Shown one piece after another: positions 1-12,079 of a DNA stretch of 64,000 nt (its first letter is position 1; each line of letters opens with the position of its first letter). The translations under genes and the position numbers were made by a program. Below the pieces are notes generated by a model that saw nothing but the letters and a program-made list of their open reading frames with translations, did no database searches and was not told where the DNA came from. The stretch comes from Aquatica leii. Lineage: Eukaryota; Arthropoda; Insecta; Coleoptera; Lampyridae. Location: positions 126,428,255 to 126,492,254 of the forward strand of contig CM069432.1 in the NCBI GenBank assembly GCA_035610365.1, written 5' to 3'.

Positions 1-266
1 AAATTCTAGCTTGATTAGTGCAGTAGAAGTGGTCGAAAAATCGATTATAAAATTTGAAATGTTGCGGACAAGTAATCAAAGAAACAAACAAACAAACAAG
101 AACGCAAGCTAAGAAAAACGTGGTAAAAACAATTTTTTAAAAATAAATTCATATTAGATGTCCCTGATTGTAAATTTGTTATCAAAGTTATTTTTACCTA
201 ATCACTGATTCTTTTTCCAACTTAAACTGAGATATACCTAAACCTTTGTATAAATAAAGAAATTTC

Positions 267-2387
267 TACTTTGATTTCTTTTTAAATAAAAACTTACATT
301 TTTGTTTTGCATTTTTTAATTTACTTTTTAAAGTGCAATTCAGTGATAACATTTAATGGGGATTTAAGCGTGTTATAAAAATATAAAAGCACAAGTGCCT
401 TCATTTATTCCGTTGATTACAGTACTGTATTCTATTAGTTTGTATATTTAGCTCAGCTGGTCTTTAGTTTATGGACTTTAAAGAAAACGCTGGCAAGTTT
501 CTTTTCACTTTCTAGAAAAAAATGGTCAAAAGCAGTGGTTTCTTTTAAAAATTATCGTTGTTCAATTGTAAGACAGTTCTTGAATTGATTGTAGAAGAAA
601 ACCAACCCAAACCGATTTAGCGTAAAGGCGATACATGATGTCATAACTGCGACCTCGTATACCGTAGTTTTACATGCCGCCCGCTCCTATAGCGTCGCGG
701 TGGTTCAACTAACACAACTTTTTTAATAAATTCATTTTAGATCTTGCTGATAAATATAATACAATAATTGTACTAATCTGAAGATAAACCATTTTTTCTC
801 ATTAAATTGTGTTTTTAATTTTTAGTAGCTTTTAATCATTATCCCAGAGCACACCTAGAATAGTTTTAAATTATGTAAAAATTGTACCTACTAAGAATTG
901 GTAATATTATTTTACAAATTAAAAAGTTAGCAATTTTAGATTATTTTCAATATAACCACGCACTACCGTACCGGAGACAAACTATTTAAGAAAAATTATA
1001 AATTTTACTAAAAATAACACAAATTCATAATTTAATAAAGCAATTATAAATTATTAATGAATGAGTAGAATAATTAAATTTATTATCCATAATGAATCTA
1101 CATTCTAACGTTGATTCTACACTAATAATCCACTAATTGATTAAGGTGCCAAAATAAAAGAAATCTAAGATAATTTCTTTATAACACAGTAAAGTAAAAA
1201 TATCTGAAAACAACCAACTAACGGATCAATCCTCAACGGTTCAGTATGTTGTGCCGCCAAAAGAATAAATTATGTCTTTGTTGCGGCACGATAGTTTTAG
1301 CTAAGGGTTTCAAGTTTCAACGTTCAGCAAAATTTTATCTTATAATCATCCTATAATAGTATGAATTTTATGTGTATATTAGGGTGATATTTCTATTATC
1401 AGGTGTTTACGTTATCGTGCGTCTGTATCGCAAAAAAAATAAAAAACGTAGAAAAGGTTGTATTTTTGAATTGTAGGGATACAGAATCACATGAATACTT
1501 GAATTTAAAATAATCCAAACAAAATTAACCCAGTATAATTTGTTAAACTAGGTGCTACAATGAATTTCATACACTTTGAATATAATAAACATCATCATAT
1601 CTATAATAAGAGTTTGGCTTATCCAATGAATGGCTTATCGCTGTCCAAAGACGAAAACATAAGCAAATCTCTATTTCACATAAAATTTTTGGAAACAATT
1701 TTTAGGGTAATGTGAGGTCACCATCAAAACTTTAATTAATTTTTTTGCCTATTTTTAAATCTGTCATTTTAGGAATTATTTACACAGCTACTTATCACAT
1801 TGGTACACTTAAAATATAAACGTTTCTGTGTTTATAAAAGATAAAATTAATATAACATACAGTGCACTTTTAATCATGTATAGAGATATGAAATCATGTT
1901 ATTAAATATGCGTCCTCAAGATCGTTAGTGTCTTGTATCAGATTCATATCATTTTAACGGATTGTAACTGAAATTGTCGGTAATATTTGACACTTTGGAC
2001 AACATACGTTAGCAATTACATTGAATTGGGGTTCATGAACCTGGAATACGATAAAAAAATAATTTAAGCATTACTAAAACTATGTAAATGATTATTTTTT
2101 TCTAAAGTTTACAAAAAAATTGAAAAAAGACAGAATTAACGAAAAACAAATTTAAACATTTATAATGATGTGAAGGATTGGGTGATATGACTTTATTTAG
2201 TATCCGATAAATTCTGTGCGGTGGTAATTTAGACTGGAAAGGTCGTACGCTGTATTTAGACATTGGATTGTAACTTTTTACCATTTAATTCTATAAATTT
2301 TAGTGTAGAGTTTGAAATCCATGAAATAGTTTTTTCTGTTAAAATGTTTCAAATGTTGGTAAAATCTTGATTTTCTTATATAACCTT
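267..2387. repeat. Tandem duplication, copy 1 (full length)
   Basis: Two blocks of this unit recur at 2388-3345. Block A (about 267-870) starts at a TTTGATTTCTTT motif and includes a GC-richer patch at 600-705. Block B (about 2080-2387) contains a 60-codon minus-strand open frame, 2102-2284, which I do not believe is a gene. Between A and B lie about 1.2 kb found only in this copy. Identity between copies is high by eye, with scattered substitutions and small indels. Block A has a tRNA-promoter-like string TAGCTCAGCTGG at 449-460 and a weak box-B-like GGTTCAA near 701, too far apart for a tRNA. It could be an old SINE or satellite-like repeat. Nothing in it identifies a transposon family. Confidence 0.75.
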
Positions 2388-3345
2388 TGATTTCTTTTTT
2401 TTTTAAAAAAACATACATTTTTTGTTTTGCATTTTTTTAATTTACTTTTTAAAGTGCAATTCGAGTGATAACATTTAATGGGGATTTAAGCGTGTTATAA
2501 TAAAAGCATAAGTGCCTTCATTTATTCCGTTGATTACAGTACTGTATTCTATCAGTCTGTATACTTAGCTCAGCTGGTCTTTAGTTTATAGACTTTAAAG
2601 AAAAACACTGGCAAGTTTTTTTTTTACTTTCTAGAAAAAAAATGGTCAAAATCAGTGGTTTCTTTTGAAAATTATCGTTGTTCAATTGTAAGACAGTTTT
2701 TGAATTGATTGTAGAAGAAAACCAACCCAAACCGATTTAGCGTAAAGGCGATACATAATGTCATAACTGCGACCTCGTATACCGTAGTTTTACATGCCGC
2801 CTGCTCCTATAGCGTCTCGGTGGTTCAGATAATACAATTTTTTTTTAAATAAATTTAATTTAGATTTTGCTGATAAATATAATACAATAATTGTACTAAT
2901 CTGAAAATAAACCATTTTTTCTCGTTAAATTGTGTTTTTAATTTTTTCAACATTAGTAGCTTTTAATCATTATCCCAGAGCACACCTACAAACTATGTAA
3001 ATGATTATTTGTTTCTAGTATTAACCGAAAGTGCAAAAAATAAAAAAGGGGTTAAAGTTTACGAAAAAATTGAAAAAAGACAGAACTAACGAAAAACAAA
3101 TTTAAACATTTATAATGATGTGAAGCATTGGGTGATATGACTTTATTTAGTATCCGATAAATTCTGTGCGGTGGTAATTTAGACTGGAAAGGTCGTACGC
3201 TGTATTTAGACATTGGATTGTAACTTTTTACCATTTAATTCTATAAATTTTAGTGTAGAGTTTGAAATCCATGAAATAGTTTTTTCTGTTAAAATGTTTC
3301 AAATGTTGGTAAAATTTTGATTTTCCTATATAATCCGGCTTGATT
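2388..3345. repeat. Tandem duplication, copy 2 (internally shorter)
   Basis: Block A (2388-2990) and block B (2991-3345) of the preceding unit are directly joined here, without the ~1.2-kb central segment. The junction reads CACACCTACAAACTATG, so it either arose by internal deletion or represents the form before an insertion. Block B carries about 25 extra bases near 3019-3050 compared with copy 1. The 60-codon minus-strand frame is conserved (3052-3234), but no domain is recognisable. Confidence 0.75.
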
Positions 3346-3766
3346 TACTTTTAAATCACACTTCGCGTGAATGTATTTATTACGTCACACAAATATTTTA
3401 ATTCGTATTTTTTGCCCATCGAATAACTAGACTTTATAAGAATCGTGTCGCAAGAAAAGCTAATTTGAAATCGTGCAATTATTTTTACGAAAGAGTTCTA
3501 ATTTTATGTTTTGTTAATTATTGCACTTTTCGTTATTACTACAAAGAATATTTACTGCAAGCAACTACATCGTTTGTTGTTTTAGTAATGCATTTTTAAA
3601 TAAATCACTAATGTCAATAGGTTTTAAGTTATTACGTGCTAAAAATGCGCTTGTCGAACTGTATGGTAAAGTAAGCAATAAAAAAAGTTTTTAGAAAATA
3701 AAGGAAACAAAATGCATGGCAGATATTGCTCTGAATCCAAAATCCAAAATGGTATAAATTCATATA
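3346..3766. other. Intergenic, nothing recognised
   Basis: A+T-rich sequence between the tandem duplication and the mariner-type element. No open frame, repeat or RNA gene can be supported. Confidence 0.6.
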
Positions 3767-5353
3767 CAGTGTGCCCCAAATTTTTTTATAGAAATGGAGA
3801 AAAAATTTCTTATATTTCTCAAAAAATATTCTTGGTAAAATGCTCTGCATGACTAGTAAATCTATAATCAGGTATAAAATGTTTAAAACATTGCCTGAAA
3901 TACAGGCAAAATAAAAATGCAGTTTTGGAGGGAAAGTAAAATACGTTTAAACTGTAGTAGGGAGCAAAATGTTCATTGAATTTGCTAATAAGTAGCTAAA
4001 AATGATGCACATTTGTAGATTATTGATATTACCAAAGAAAAATTAAAATACCATAATAAACACGTCAGAAATTATTATATTAATGCGCAATACGAAACTT
4101 CGTAAGATCCCGTTCCTCAAATAAGTGCCTTATTTTCTGTTACTGATAGAGTGCTTTGGAATAGCTAACAATTTTCAACAAATGTCAAATGTAACTCAGT
4201 GCATGTTTGCAATAATTAGATTAAATGCCAGTAAAACTAAGCACTGCGGATAAAATTGAAATTGTACGCATTGTTGGAAACAAATTATAAAACATGTAGA
4301 GAAGCAGCGAATATTTTTAATAATAGACACCTTAATAAAACTATACATTTTACAACTGTCTGGGTTACAAAAGAAAATGTTGAAAATGAAGTAATGCTAT
4401 CGGTAGTGGAAACGCCAAAATATTTACTTCGGAAAAAATCCAATTTCTTGAATGTAAGTAAATCTACAGTTGAAGAAATTTTAAAGTCCATTTTACTCTG
4501 AAACTTTACTTTAAAAGAAGGAGATTTTGAACAAAGGTTAGAATTTTTTGGTAGTTCCCAAGCACAATTTGAAGACAACAGATTAATGACCCGACAAATA
4601 CTTTTCTCTGACGAAACGACGTTTACGTCTAATGGTACAGTAAGTTATCAAAATTGTCGATGGTGAAGCGATGTTAATTCTAATTTTAATGTGCAAACTC
4701 GAGGTCAATATTTATTTAAAACAAGTGTATGGCGCGGCATTTACAAACACAGAATTTTTTTTTCGAAATAACATGAATGGAGAAAGATACCTATAATTTT
4801 TAAATAATGAGTTGTATGAATCCTTGATGGGTCGTCACTGAATGAACGATAAAAATATGGTATCGAGAGGTACATGGAGTTTCATTGGCCTTCAAGGTCT
4901 CCAGACGTTACCTCTCTAAACTTGTTTTTGTGAGGCTAGTTAAATGAGAACCATTTCAAGAACTTAATCAAGCTGAAAGAATCATTCAAGAAACGTGTGA
5001 AGCTATAACTCAAGATGTGATTAAAAATGTTATAAAAAAATTTAATCAAAGAACAATTACTTATTGGAAAAGGACACTATACATTGAAATTTAGTAGTGG
5101 TCAAGTAATGTTTTCGTTAACATTTATTAGTTGAATATTATTTTATGTTGATAAATTAATAAGAAAGTTTATCAATCTTTTAATAAAATCCATTTTCGCA
5201 CATTTGCTGATTTGCTTATTAAGTATATCTTTTAGTTTTTATCTGAAAATATCAATAATCTAGTCATCGAGAGCATTTTATCAAGAATAATTTATTTTGT
5301 GAAGTGTAAGATAAACTTTTTCTCCATTTGTATAAAAATTTAGGGACATATTG
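3767..5353 (+). mobile_element. Tc1/mariner-type DNA transposon, inactive
   Basis: The element is bounded by inverted terminal repeats of about 80 bp. The left one (3767-3846) begins CAGTGTGCCCCAAATTT and ends at AAAATGCTCT. The reverse complement of the right one (5353 back to 5270) begins CAATATGTCCCTAAATTT and ends at AAAATGCTCT. The left end is preceded by TA, the usual target of this superfamily, but the right flank no longer shows TA. Overall length (about 1.6 kb) fits a full-size element with long inverted repeats. The repeats have diverged and the transposase is broken, so this is an old copy. Confidence 0.85.
4225..5093 (+). pseudogene. Tc1/mariner-type transposase pseudogene
   Basis: DNA-cleaving, DNA-joining transposase of the surrounding element, now dead. 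The best start is the ATG at 4225 (MPVKLSTADKIEIVRIVG), which runs into a stop after a frameshift. The next frame (4256-4501) continues with the N-terminal helix-turn-helix region, including CREAANIFNNRHLNKT, a typical HTH with a conserved NR.H pattern. Later fragments read FSDETTFTSNGTV near 4607 (first catalytic Asp region), SVWRGIYKHRIFF near 4725, WPSRSPDVTSLNLF near 4886 (second catalytic region) and a C-terminal helix near 4970-5080. Several frameshifts and stops separate these pieces. Confidence 0.85.
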
Positions 5354-6140
5354 TTTTTATTTTGTGTGGTAAAAATACAGCGAGTTTAAAAAATATGACT
5401 GATACTCCTAAAATAGAATTCAAAACTTTTAAGGCAAGTAAGTATATGAATTAATTATTACCATATGCACCTTTGGTGTCACAATTGAGTATCCAAAGTA
5501 TTGAGCAAGTGTTTAATATAAAAATGGTTTGCGCCATGGGAACGGAGTCAACATTTTAGTAAGTAGGTTGAATTTGGGTGGCTGAATTGTGGAATCTGTC
5601 ATTGTGTTTTTAACTGAATGGGTTATAGGCATTGTAATCGTTTAACATGCATTCAGCTAGAAGTTTTTGTACAAGTGTTTTTGTTAAAGCTCATGTAGGC
5701 TTTTATAGATCTTAGTCTTTGCATGTGTTATACAGTTCAGTCTTGATGATGTTTTGAGCGAGAAAGAGTGATACCGCACAGCATTTGTAACTATTGTAGA
5801 CATTTAGGTTTCATCTTGCTAAAAATTGTCTTCATCCTATCGTAGAAAGCTATTTCGTATTTTGTGCAACGCTAAAGAGTTAGTACATAGACTGGTGCAC
5901 CTCATCTACTGTAAAGGATATTCCAGAAAATACACGCATTTTTAAACATAAAATTACAAATATTGTTTTTCAAAAGCCTTTAGAACACTTTCGAGTTTCT
6001 TGAAATGTGTACACCGTATGATGAAAATAAAATGAATAAACAGAACAACCAATGCAAAAGCGCTAAAGAGAGTAGAAACAAAATAAAATCCATAAAATAA
6101 CATTATGAGATATATTTTATGTCACTCGTAAAATTATATA
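5354..6140. other. Intergenic, nothing recognised
   Basis: A+T-rich sequence between two DNA transposons. No coding signal, direct repeat or hairpin could be supported. Confidence 0.55.
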
Positions 6141-7786
6141 CAGTAAAACCTCCAAATAGCGCGCACTAAAATATATTGTAAATGTGACCGTTATATGGAG
6201 ATCGCTAATGAATACCTATTTTGTATATAAATGAAAAAAAATTGTTAGTGATTTTTTTAATCTAAATTAGTCTAAATATGTAACATAAATTTATGAACTA
6301 CATACCAACCACATTTAACAGTGCAAAAGTTACGTAATTACATATTCAATTGAATTTTTAAATTTTATTAGAAAACATCAGATTCACATTTTGCTAAAAG
6401 TGTAACAATGTCAATAGCTAATTCAACTTTGTCATAAAAAAATATAAGTATAGAAACATTTGCACATTTCTTAATTTTTCACGCACTTCATGGATATCTT
6501 AAATGTTTGACGTACAAAGTTTAGATTCTTCAAATACTTATACTCTCCGAATACCGAAAACAGTGATTATTTCTTGTATACTCAAATCGGAACTTTCGGT
6601 CAAAGCATTGCAATCGTTTAGGCTTATTCCATATGTGTACTTTGTAATACACTGAAAAACGTGATTAGTGGAATTTCGTCTTTTTTTATCGAAATCGTCT
6701 TTTTGCTGTGCTATTTCAAAAAATCCCGCTTTCTGAAAACATTTTGAGATTGAAGCTGGCGAAACGTTTTTCCAAGCTGCTGATATCCAAATTAAAGCGC
6801 TGGTTAAATAATTGCTTTTTCTGCATCTTTAATAGAACATTTGCTGTTTGTGGAGTCTTTTGATAAGAAATTTTCTGTATGCTACTTTTAAGTTATGGAT
6901 AATCCCTTGTTCTAATAGCTGATAATGTATTGCTGTGTTTGATGGCAGAAAAACAATCTTCACATTTTTTCATCAAATTACGAAGTCATAAATTCTGTTG
7001 TCATCAAAGCTTTTTTTATTAAATACCTATTCTAGTCTTTAAAACATCCTTTTTTTTAGCATTGTAAACATGTTTTGGTGAATAATCCTTCGATAATATC
7101 GCTTATAATAAAATAATACGTTTTGCTCTAAAGGCTTAAACAGTGTCCAGGCAAACATCAGCTGACTCTCCACAAATTATTTTAGAGCTCACTGTGCCTT
7201 TGACAACATTTTACCAGCCAGCCATTTGAAGCTTTAATACTCGGCTTCGGCTGCTTCTAAAACGTTTTTGTTATTAAAGGGCTAGATATGAAAATGTTAT
7301 TTCTGGCTTTACAGAACCAATTGTCAGTTTTCGAAAATTTTCTCCTCTGATCTGTATTACCTTCTTCAAAAGCTTTGCAAGTCCGATTTTGTTTGTGATT
7401 TCACAAACTTGCGTTCTTACAACACTGAAGTATTCAGCCAACTTCAACTTTCTAGCACTGTTACTATTTTTTTTCATTTTCCACAATAATATCAATTTTC
7501 TCTTTAAGAGGCTACTGAAATGCTAAACATAAACTACATTATGTAAGTTAAAATATTTGCGATGAAAGATTAAATACGGTTTTAGAGTTTTAGTAATCAT
7601 AGATAATTAGGCTCCTTGAAGACCTGACAGTTATGTAATTAGAGGTAAAACTTGATGTAGTGACCGTGACGGTTATACAGGAGTGGTAGCTATAGAGCAG
7701 GTCTTTGTAGTGATAATTTAAAATAATTTAAAAACTGGCCGTTATTTAGAGGTGATTGTTTTTAAGAGGTATCCGAGGTTTTACTG
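6141..7786 (-). mobile_element. pogo/Tigger-type DNA transposon, inactive
   Basis: The ends are exact 12-base inverted repeats: CAGTAAAACCTC at 6141 and GAGGTTTTACTG ending at 7786. Similarity continues inward: the left end has GTGACCGTTATATGGAG and the inverted right end has a related run through TAACGGCCAG. TA precedes the left end, as expected for pogo-like insertions, but not the right end. The transposase is encoded on the minus strand. Length (1.65 kb) suits an element shortened or decayed from the usual ~2 kb or more. Confidence 0.85.
6550..7495 (-). pseudogene. pogo/Tigger-type transposase pseudogene
   Basis: Minus-strand relic of a CENP-B/pogo-type transposase. The N-terminal piece (7495-7274) reads KKNSNSARKLKLAEYFSVV and continues with a helix-turn-helix that resembles the CENP-B N-terminal DNA-binding domain. 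Further downstream on the minus strand are LPSNTAIHYQLLEQGIIHN (about 6975-6890), the motif around the last catalytic acidic residue. NYLTSALIWISAAWKNVSP follows (about 6815-6755), then KCFQKAGFF, a signature of the C-terminal part of Tigger transposases. Frameshifts and the loss of the central DDE core make it non-functional. Confidence 0.85.
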
Positions 7787-10700
7787 GGGTTAAGTAAAAC
7801 TAAACTTAAAAAAAAATTTATAAGTGGAATGCGAACATTCAAACAAAGGCTAAGATATGAGAAAATAAAACAGACTTAACCAAGAAAGTTTTTAATTATT
7901 ACTTATCAGCATTTAGATCATTTTTAAATAATAAGATTAAAAAGAAAATTTTAAGTTATAATAAGAAGAATAAGAAAGGTAGTCTAGAAAATTATAAGTT
8001 TTATATCATCTTTTTTTATCAAGTTACTTATATAAATTGGGTAACCTTGAGTTAAAAAATGATATTGTGGTATGTATACCTAAAACAAAATATTATATCC
8101 AGAGACAATTTTTGATAACAAATAAATATAAATTGACTTAGTAAATATATATCGTAACCTTAGTCCTAAGGAAATAACTCAATGTTTCTTTGTAACATTT
8201 TGAAATGGTCAGCATTCAGAATTTTCTAATTCGAAAGTAAAATTTAAAGGTGGAAAGATAACGTTATAAAAATAAATCATAATCTAATTTTAAATTAAAA
8301 CTAATATTTTTAAAAGTGGAAACCAAAAAACAGAATTAGAAAAAGTAAAAAAAAATCAAGTCTTAAAGGTTTTTTGGGTTTATATTGTATATTTACCGAC
8401 GGCGAACGTAGTTTACATGCGAAAGCTTGAGTTTTTTTAAATAAATATACATCATAAACGCAAAAAACTATTTTAATTGTCTTATATTTAAATAGGTAAT
8501 TCTAAAGTCAAAGGAGATAACTTCGACCTAACTACGGTCCAGCTGTTCCAACTTATCAATGTACTAATGTAAACACAGAGGTAAATGACACATCACGACA
8601 AAAAGAAATATAAAATGTGCGAGCAAATTAAGATATCATTTTCATGTCCACATATTTCTTCTGCGATAATTTTTAACATTCGTAGATTATACCCAAGGTT
8701 ATACCGTTATACACTCTAGAATAACTAACTTTCGAAATTTTGATTTTAAGAGTTAACACAAGAAGATCGTATCACATTCTATTTTTGGAAGTTTATATCA
8801 ATCATATTTATTATCCGCGTGAGTTTAATGCACAAAATAAACAGCAATAAACTCTCAATAATTTAATGTAGGTAATAAGTCAATAAAACTGATTTAATTA
8901 AATTCCTTATTATTTTTTCTTGAACTAAAAATATCTATAAATAGATAAAATTATATAGTGATAAGGAATAAAAACAATACAAAGGGTACCGAATTGTGAC
9001 TATGCTGTTACAAAACTGGAATGCTACTTTGCGATACCGTTCATGGTCACAGTATAATGCATTGCTTTTAGAACCATAAGGATCTCTGGGGTAAAAAGTT
9101 TCTCATATTTGAGAACGCATGACAAACTCTCAGGTAGTACAAGCTTTAATGCCTTGAGTTTGTTTATGTAAATAAATAATATAATCCAATAAAACAATTG
9201 TAAAAGTTGTATATTACATTATTCCAATGACAAAATTCATATTATAACAAGTATAATCGGATAATTAGGCACTGATGTATCCAAATTCATCATGTTACAT
9301 TGAGGTAATTCAAGGTTGTTTGTTTGACAGAAACATGTTTAATTTGAATTACGCGCATAAATAAAAACCGTAATCATTGGGTAATCGGATCTCCCCGTAC
9401 GTTCCGTATCAACTCTTGGTTAGTTGCGCATGAAAACTTTATACTTAAATACGTCAGTTGTTTATGTTTGTATATAACCTCATTGCTTGACCTCATTGTT
9501 TTACTCTACTTGTTTTACAGAAGCTTTTATAAAAACTACTTTGGTGTTCGTATTGATTTTAAAGGTAAATTGTTTTAATTGTTCTTAAAGTTAAACATAT
9601 TAATGAAATAATTTCTAGTACTACGTCTACTCAAAAGAAACATCATGTGTTCTGTATCTTAAACCATGATTGTGCAACGTTCCTTTGTGATTTCAGTAGT
9701 AGTTGTATTAGTTAAGAGGGGGCTCCACAGCACGAATTCCTCGAGATGGCGCCACTGGTGAAATCAAATGTGATTTTAAATCATCTTTTTTAGCCTTATA
9801 ACGCAAAATTTTCATAAAAACTAAAGCTTACTTTAAAGACTGTTCTTAGCTTTTGGGGCTAACACTGTTTTTATAGAAATAGTAGTTAGAATAAGACCAC
9901 AATAAATTATTAAATATTGAAAATTTCGAATTTTTTTTTTACTTTACGTAATTTAAAATTGTATCATCCCCTGCCAAATTTAGCGGTTTGTAACATATTT
10001 CAAGTTACAGTGCTAATTTTGCTTATTAACGCTACAAATCAAAATAAACTAGTTAAATTCATTGCAGAGCGAACCTAGCGGTATATTTGTAGAAGTAAAG
10101 CTGTATAAAAGTTCAACTACTTCTCGAAGGGAGCGCTGTAAATTGGATGTACCTATCTATATTTTATTTCATGATTTTTACTGCATCAACTTCCGCTCCT
10201 TAGTGATAAACAATGTATTATTGAGATAGTATTACTATGTATTATGTTTCATTTGTTTGTAGAAGTGTAGATATATGAGAAATAATTTAAATTTAAATTT
10301 ACGGCCTACAAACTAGTAATGACATTAAAATTAAACTTCATTATTGCCAAAATGCTTTTAAGAAAATATAAACAAATTTTGTAAAACATTGCAGCCTCTT
10401 CCAAAACCGATCGCAATCACAATCGTGGATCATAAAAATTGTCAAAATCATCGATTGCCTATAAAATAACTATCGTAAACATCGCTCGCCTATAAAGTAA
10501 CAGTAGCGATTGTGGAAGATGAGCAATTGCTCTTAATAGTCATAAAAATTAAAACAAACTAGCGCGAAATGACCTTAGGAGCGACACACAGATGTTCATT
10601 AGTAAGAATACTAGAAAAGAAATCATATTTTCTGACTACTTTAAAAACGGATTACTTCTCTCATTTACAAAAAGTAATATGGTTTTACCTAAAATATTTA

Positions 10701-10805
10701 CTTTAACTTTAATGAAATGTATAATAAGGTAATTCCTTTTTAGTACGTTTAGTACTGACAAAATCATAGAACTTTCTTTTTAAAAGCCAGTGAGCATTAA
10801 AAATT

Positions 10806-10842
10806 TTTGTGAGCGTGTACTGTATTCTTGCATAATTTATAA
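10806..10842. repeat. 37-bp direct repeat, copy 1
   Basis: The segment containing TTTGTGAGCGTGTACTG and ending ATAATTTATAA is repeated exactly at 10963-10999, 157 bp downstream in the same orientation. The flanks differ, apart from a few T/A bases, so this is a local duplication or the mark left at either side of a small insertion. Confidence 0.85.
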
Positions 10843-10962
10843 TCAAAGTCATGTGTCATATCGTATTCTTCTACTATGCATAAGATAAAGAGGTGGTAGT
10901 AGTAACATTCCGGTGTAATCAAAAACAATTTTTATTTGTTGTGTAAGTTGATCCTCAAACAA

Positions 10963-10999
10963 TTTGTGAGCGTGTACTGTATTCTTGCATAATTTATAA
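10963..10999. repeat. 37-bp direct repeat, copy 2
   Basis: Exact partner of 10806-10842. The 120 bp between the two copies carries no transposon signature that I recognise. Confidence 0.85.
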
Positions 11000-11289
11000 A
11001 CGATTTGCTAACGATAGAAGTAAGATTTAGACAATAGAAACAAATTTTGATTTGTTGTTTTTTTAAACATAGTGCGGTAATTACGTAATGAAAGTTTATG
11101 ATACCAATAGTATGCATAGGCGCTATACATTTCCAAATTTAAACATTTGGGCAGAGTGGCAAAATTCTTGAAAAAATTTGATACAAAGAAATTTTGTAGA
11201 ACATTTTACAAGAAAATTTAAAATTTGTAAGAATTAACGGCCAATTATGGTGTCAAGCGATTTAATTTTAATCCTTTAGTATAGGTAAA

Positions 11290-11690
11290 TATAACGGCCG
11301 TTGCCGATGGAACGTGATCGAAACGGTCCTATAAGACACAGTATGTTGCTTCTTCTGGTGTGGCATGTATTGTTGGTGCCAACACTGTTAAATTATTATT
11401 TGTCGCCGTTAGAAACAAATGTTGCCCTGTGTGGGAAAGGGCAAAACCAAGAAATACATATTACAGTGGGCGAACACAAATGTTACAAAAACTGATCAAG
11501 AACATCTAGGGCAATGGAATTTGACATCATATTAGAGGGTTTTAAGCGTACTGTGGAAATAGTAGTGTCTGCAAAAACTTGTGTGCAGATAAACCATGCG
11601 GGAATGACATTTTAATTAAAAAAATTGAATACAAGAATCATCTTTCCAATTCTACAATTGTAAAAACGATTTCTGCTCCGGACACAAAGC
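11290..11690 (+). pseudogene. Mutator-like transposase fragment
   Basis: Fragment of a Mutator-like transposase of the kind abundant in arthropods. One frame (11301-11495) ends in VGEHKCYKN, directly followed beyond a stop by SRTSRAMEFDIILEGFKRT. This matches the conserved region with an HKC motif, a Trp-Ser/Thr run and an acidic D at the start of the catalytic domain. A further piece, ILIKKIEYKNHL near 11610, matches the region after the first catalytic Asp. The reading frame is interrupted by stops, and neither the N-terminus nor the downstream catalytic half is present. No inverted repeats were found, so the element's limits are unknown. Confidence 0.6.
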
Positions 11691-11820
11691 CTTAAGAATG
11701 TTTGCTGTAATAAAAATCCCTTGATAGAAGCATTTAGCTTGCTAACTGATATAACTATCGCAAAAATGATAGTCGTGCGATAACGAACATTCTCAAGAGA
11801 ATAATCGCAATTACCACTAA

Positions 11821-11955
11821 ACTTTTATAATTTTTGCGCCACCTGGCTTTCAATAGTGTAACTTCTTTATTCGTAAAAAATTGCAGCTTTTACACATTTT
11901 ATAATATTTTTTGTTGCGCTACCTGGCTCACAGTAGTATAACTTTTTAATTTTAA
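11821..11955. repeat. Short imperfect tandem duplication
   Basis: Two units of about 55-60 bp: 11821-11875 contains TTTTTGCGCCACCTGGCTT and 11896-11955 contains TTGTTGCGCTACCTGGCTC. Both run on into an A-G-T-rich tail ending GTATAACTT or GTGTAACTT. Spacing is about 73 bp. Confidence 0.6.
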
Positions 11956-12079
11956 TAACTTCACCGTTAAAGCAGCACCTACTAGAGATTACACTCTAAG
12001 TGTAAATATGGCCGACGAGACCCCGCTCTTAACAGATAATTCGTCGAATCATTTATAACCTACGTATTATTGAAAAACA

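Larger units (their letters stand above)
7787..11285. other. Long A+T-rich intergenic stretch with minor repeats
   Basis: No coding region is supported across 3.5 kb. Three small things can be seen. A GC-richer patch at 9717-9765 includes CTCGAGATGGCGCC. A short imperfect direct repeat at 10440-10515 is built on TGCCTATAAAATAAC / CGCCTATAAAGTAAC. A 37-bp direct repeat is listed separately. The 61-codon minus frame at 10932-11117 shows no domain. Confidence 0.6.

Noticed and set aside
449-710. tRNA or SINE from TAGCTCAGCTGG and GGTTCAA
   Set aside because: The putative A and B boxes are about 250 bp apart, far outside the range of a Pol III internal promoter.
2102-3234. Two near-identical 60-codon minus-strand frames (2102-2284 and 3052-3234) as a conserved small gene
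   Set aside because: They are shared because the DNA is duplicated. No start context, domain or constraint signal is visible, and the frame lies in a repeat.
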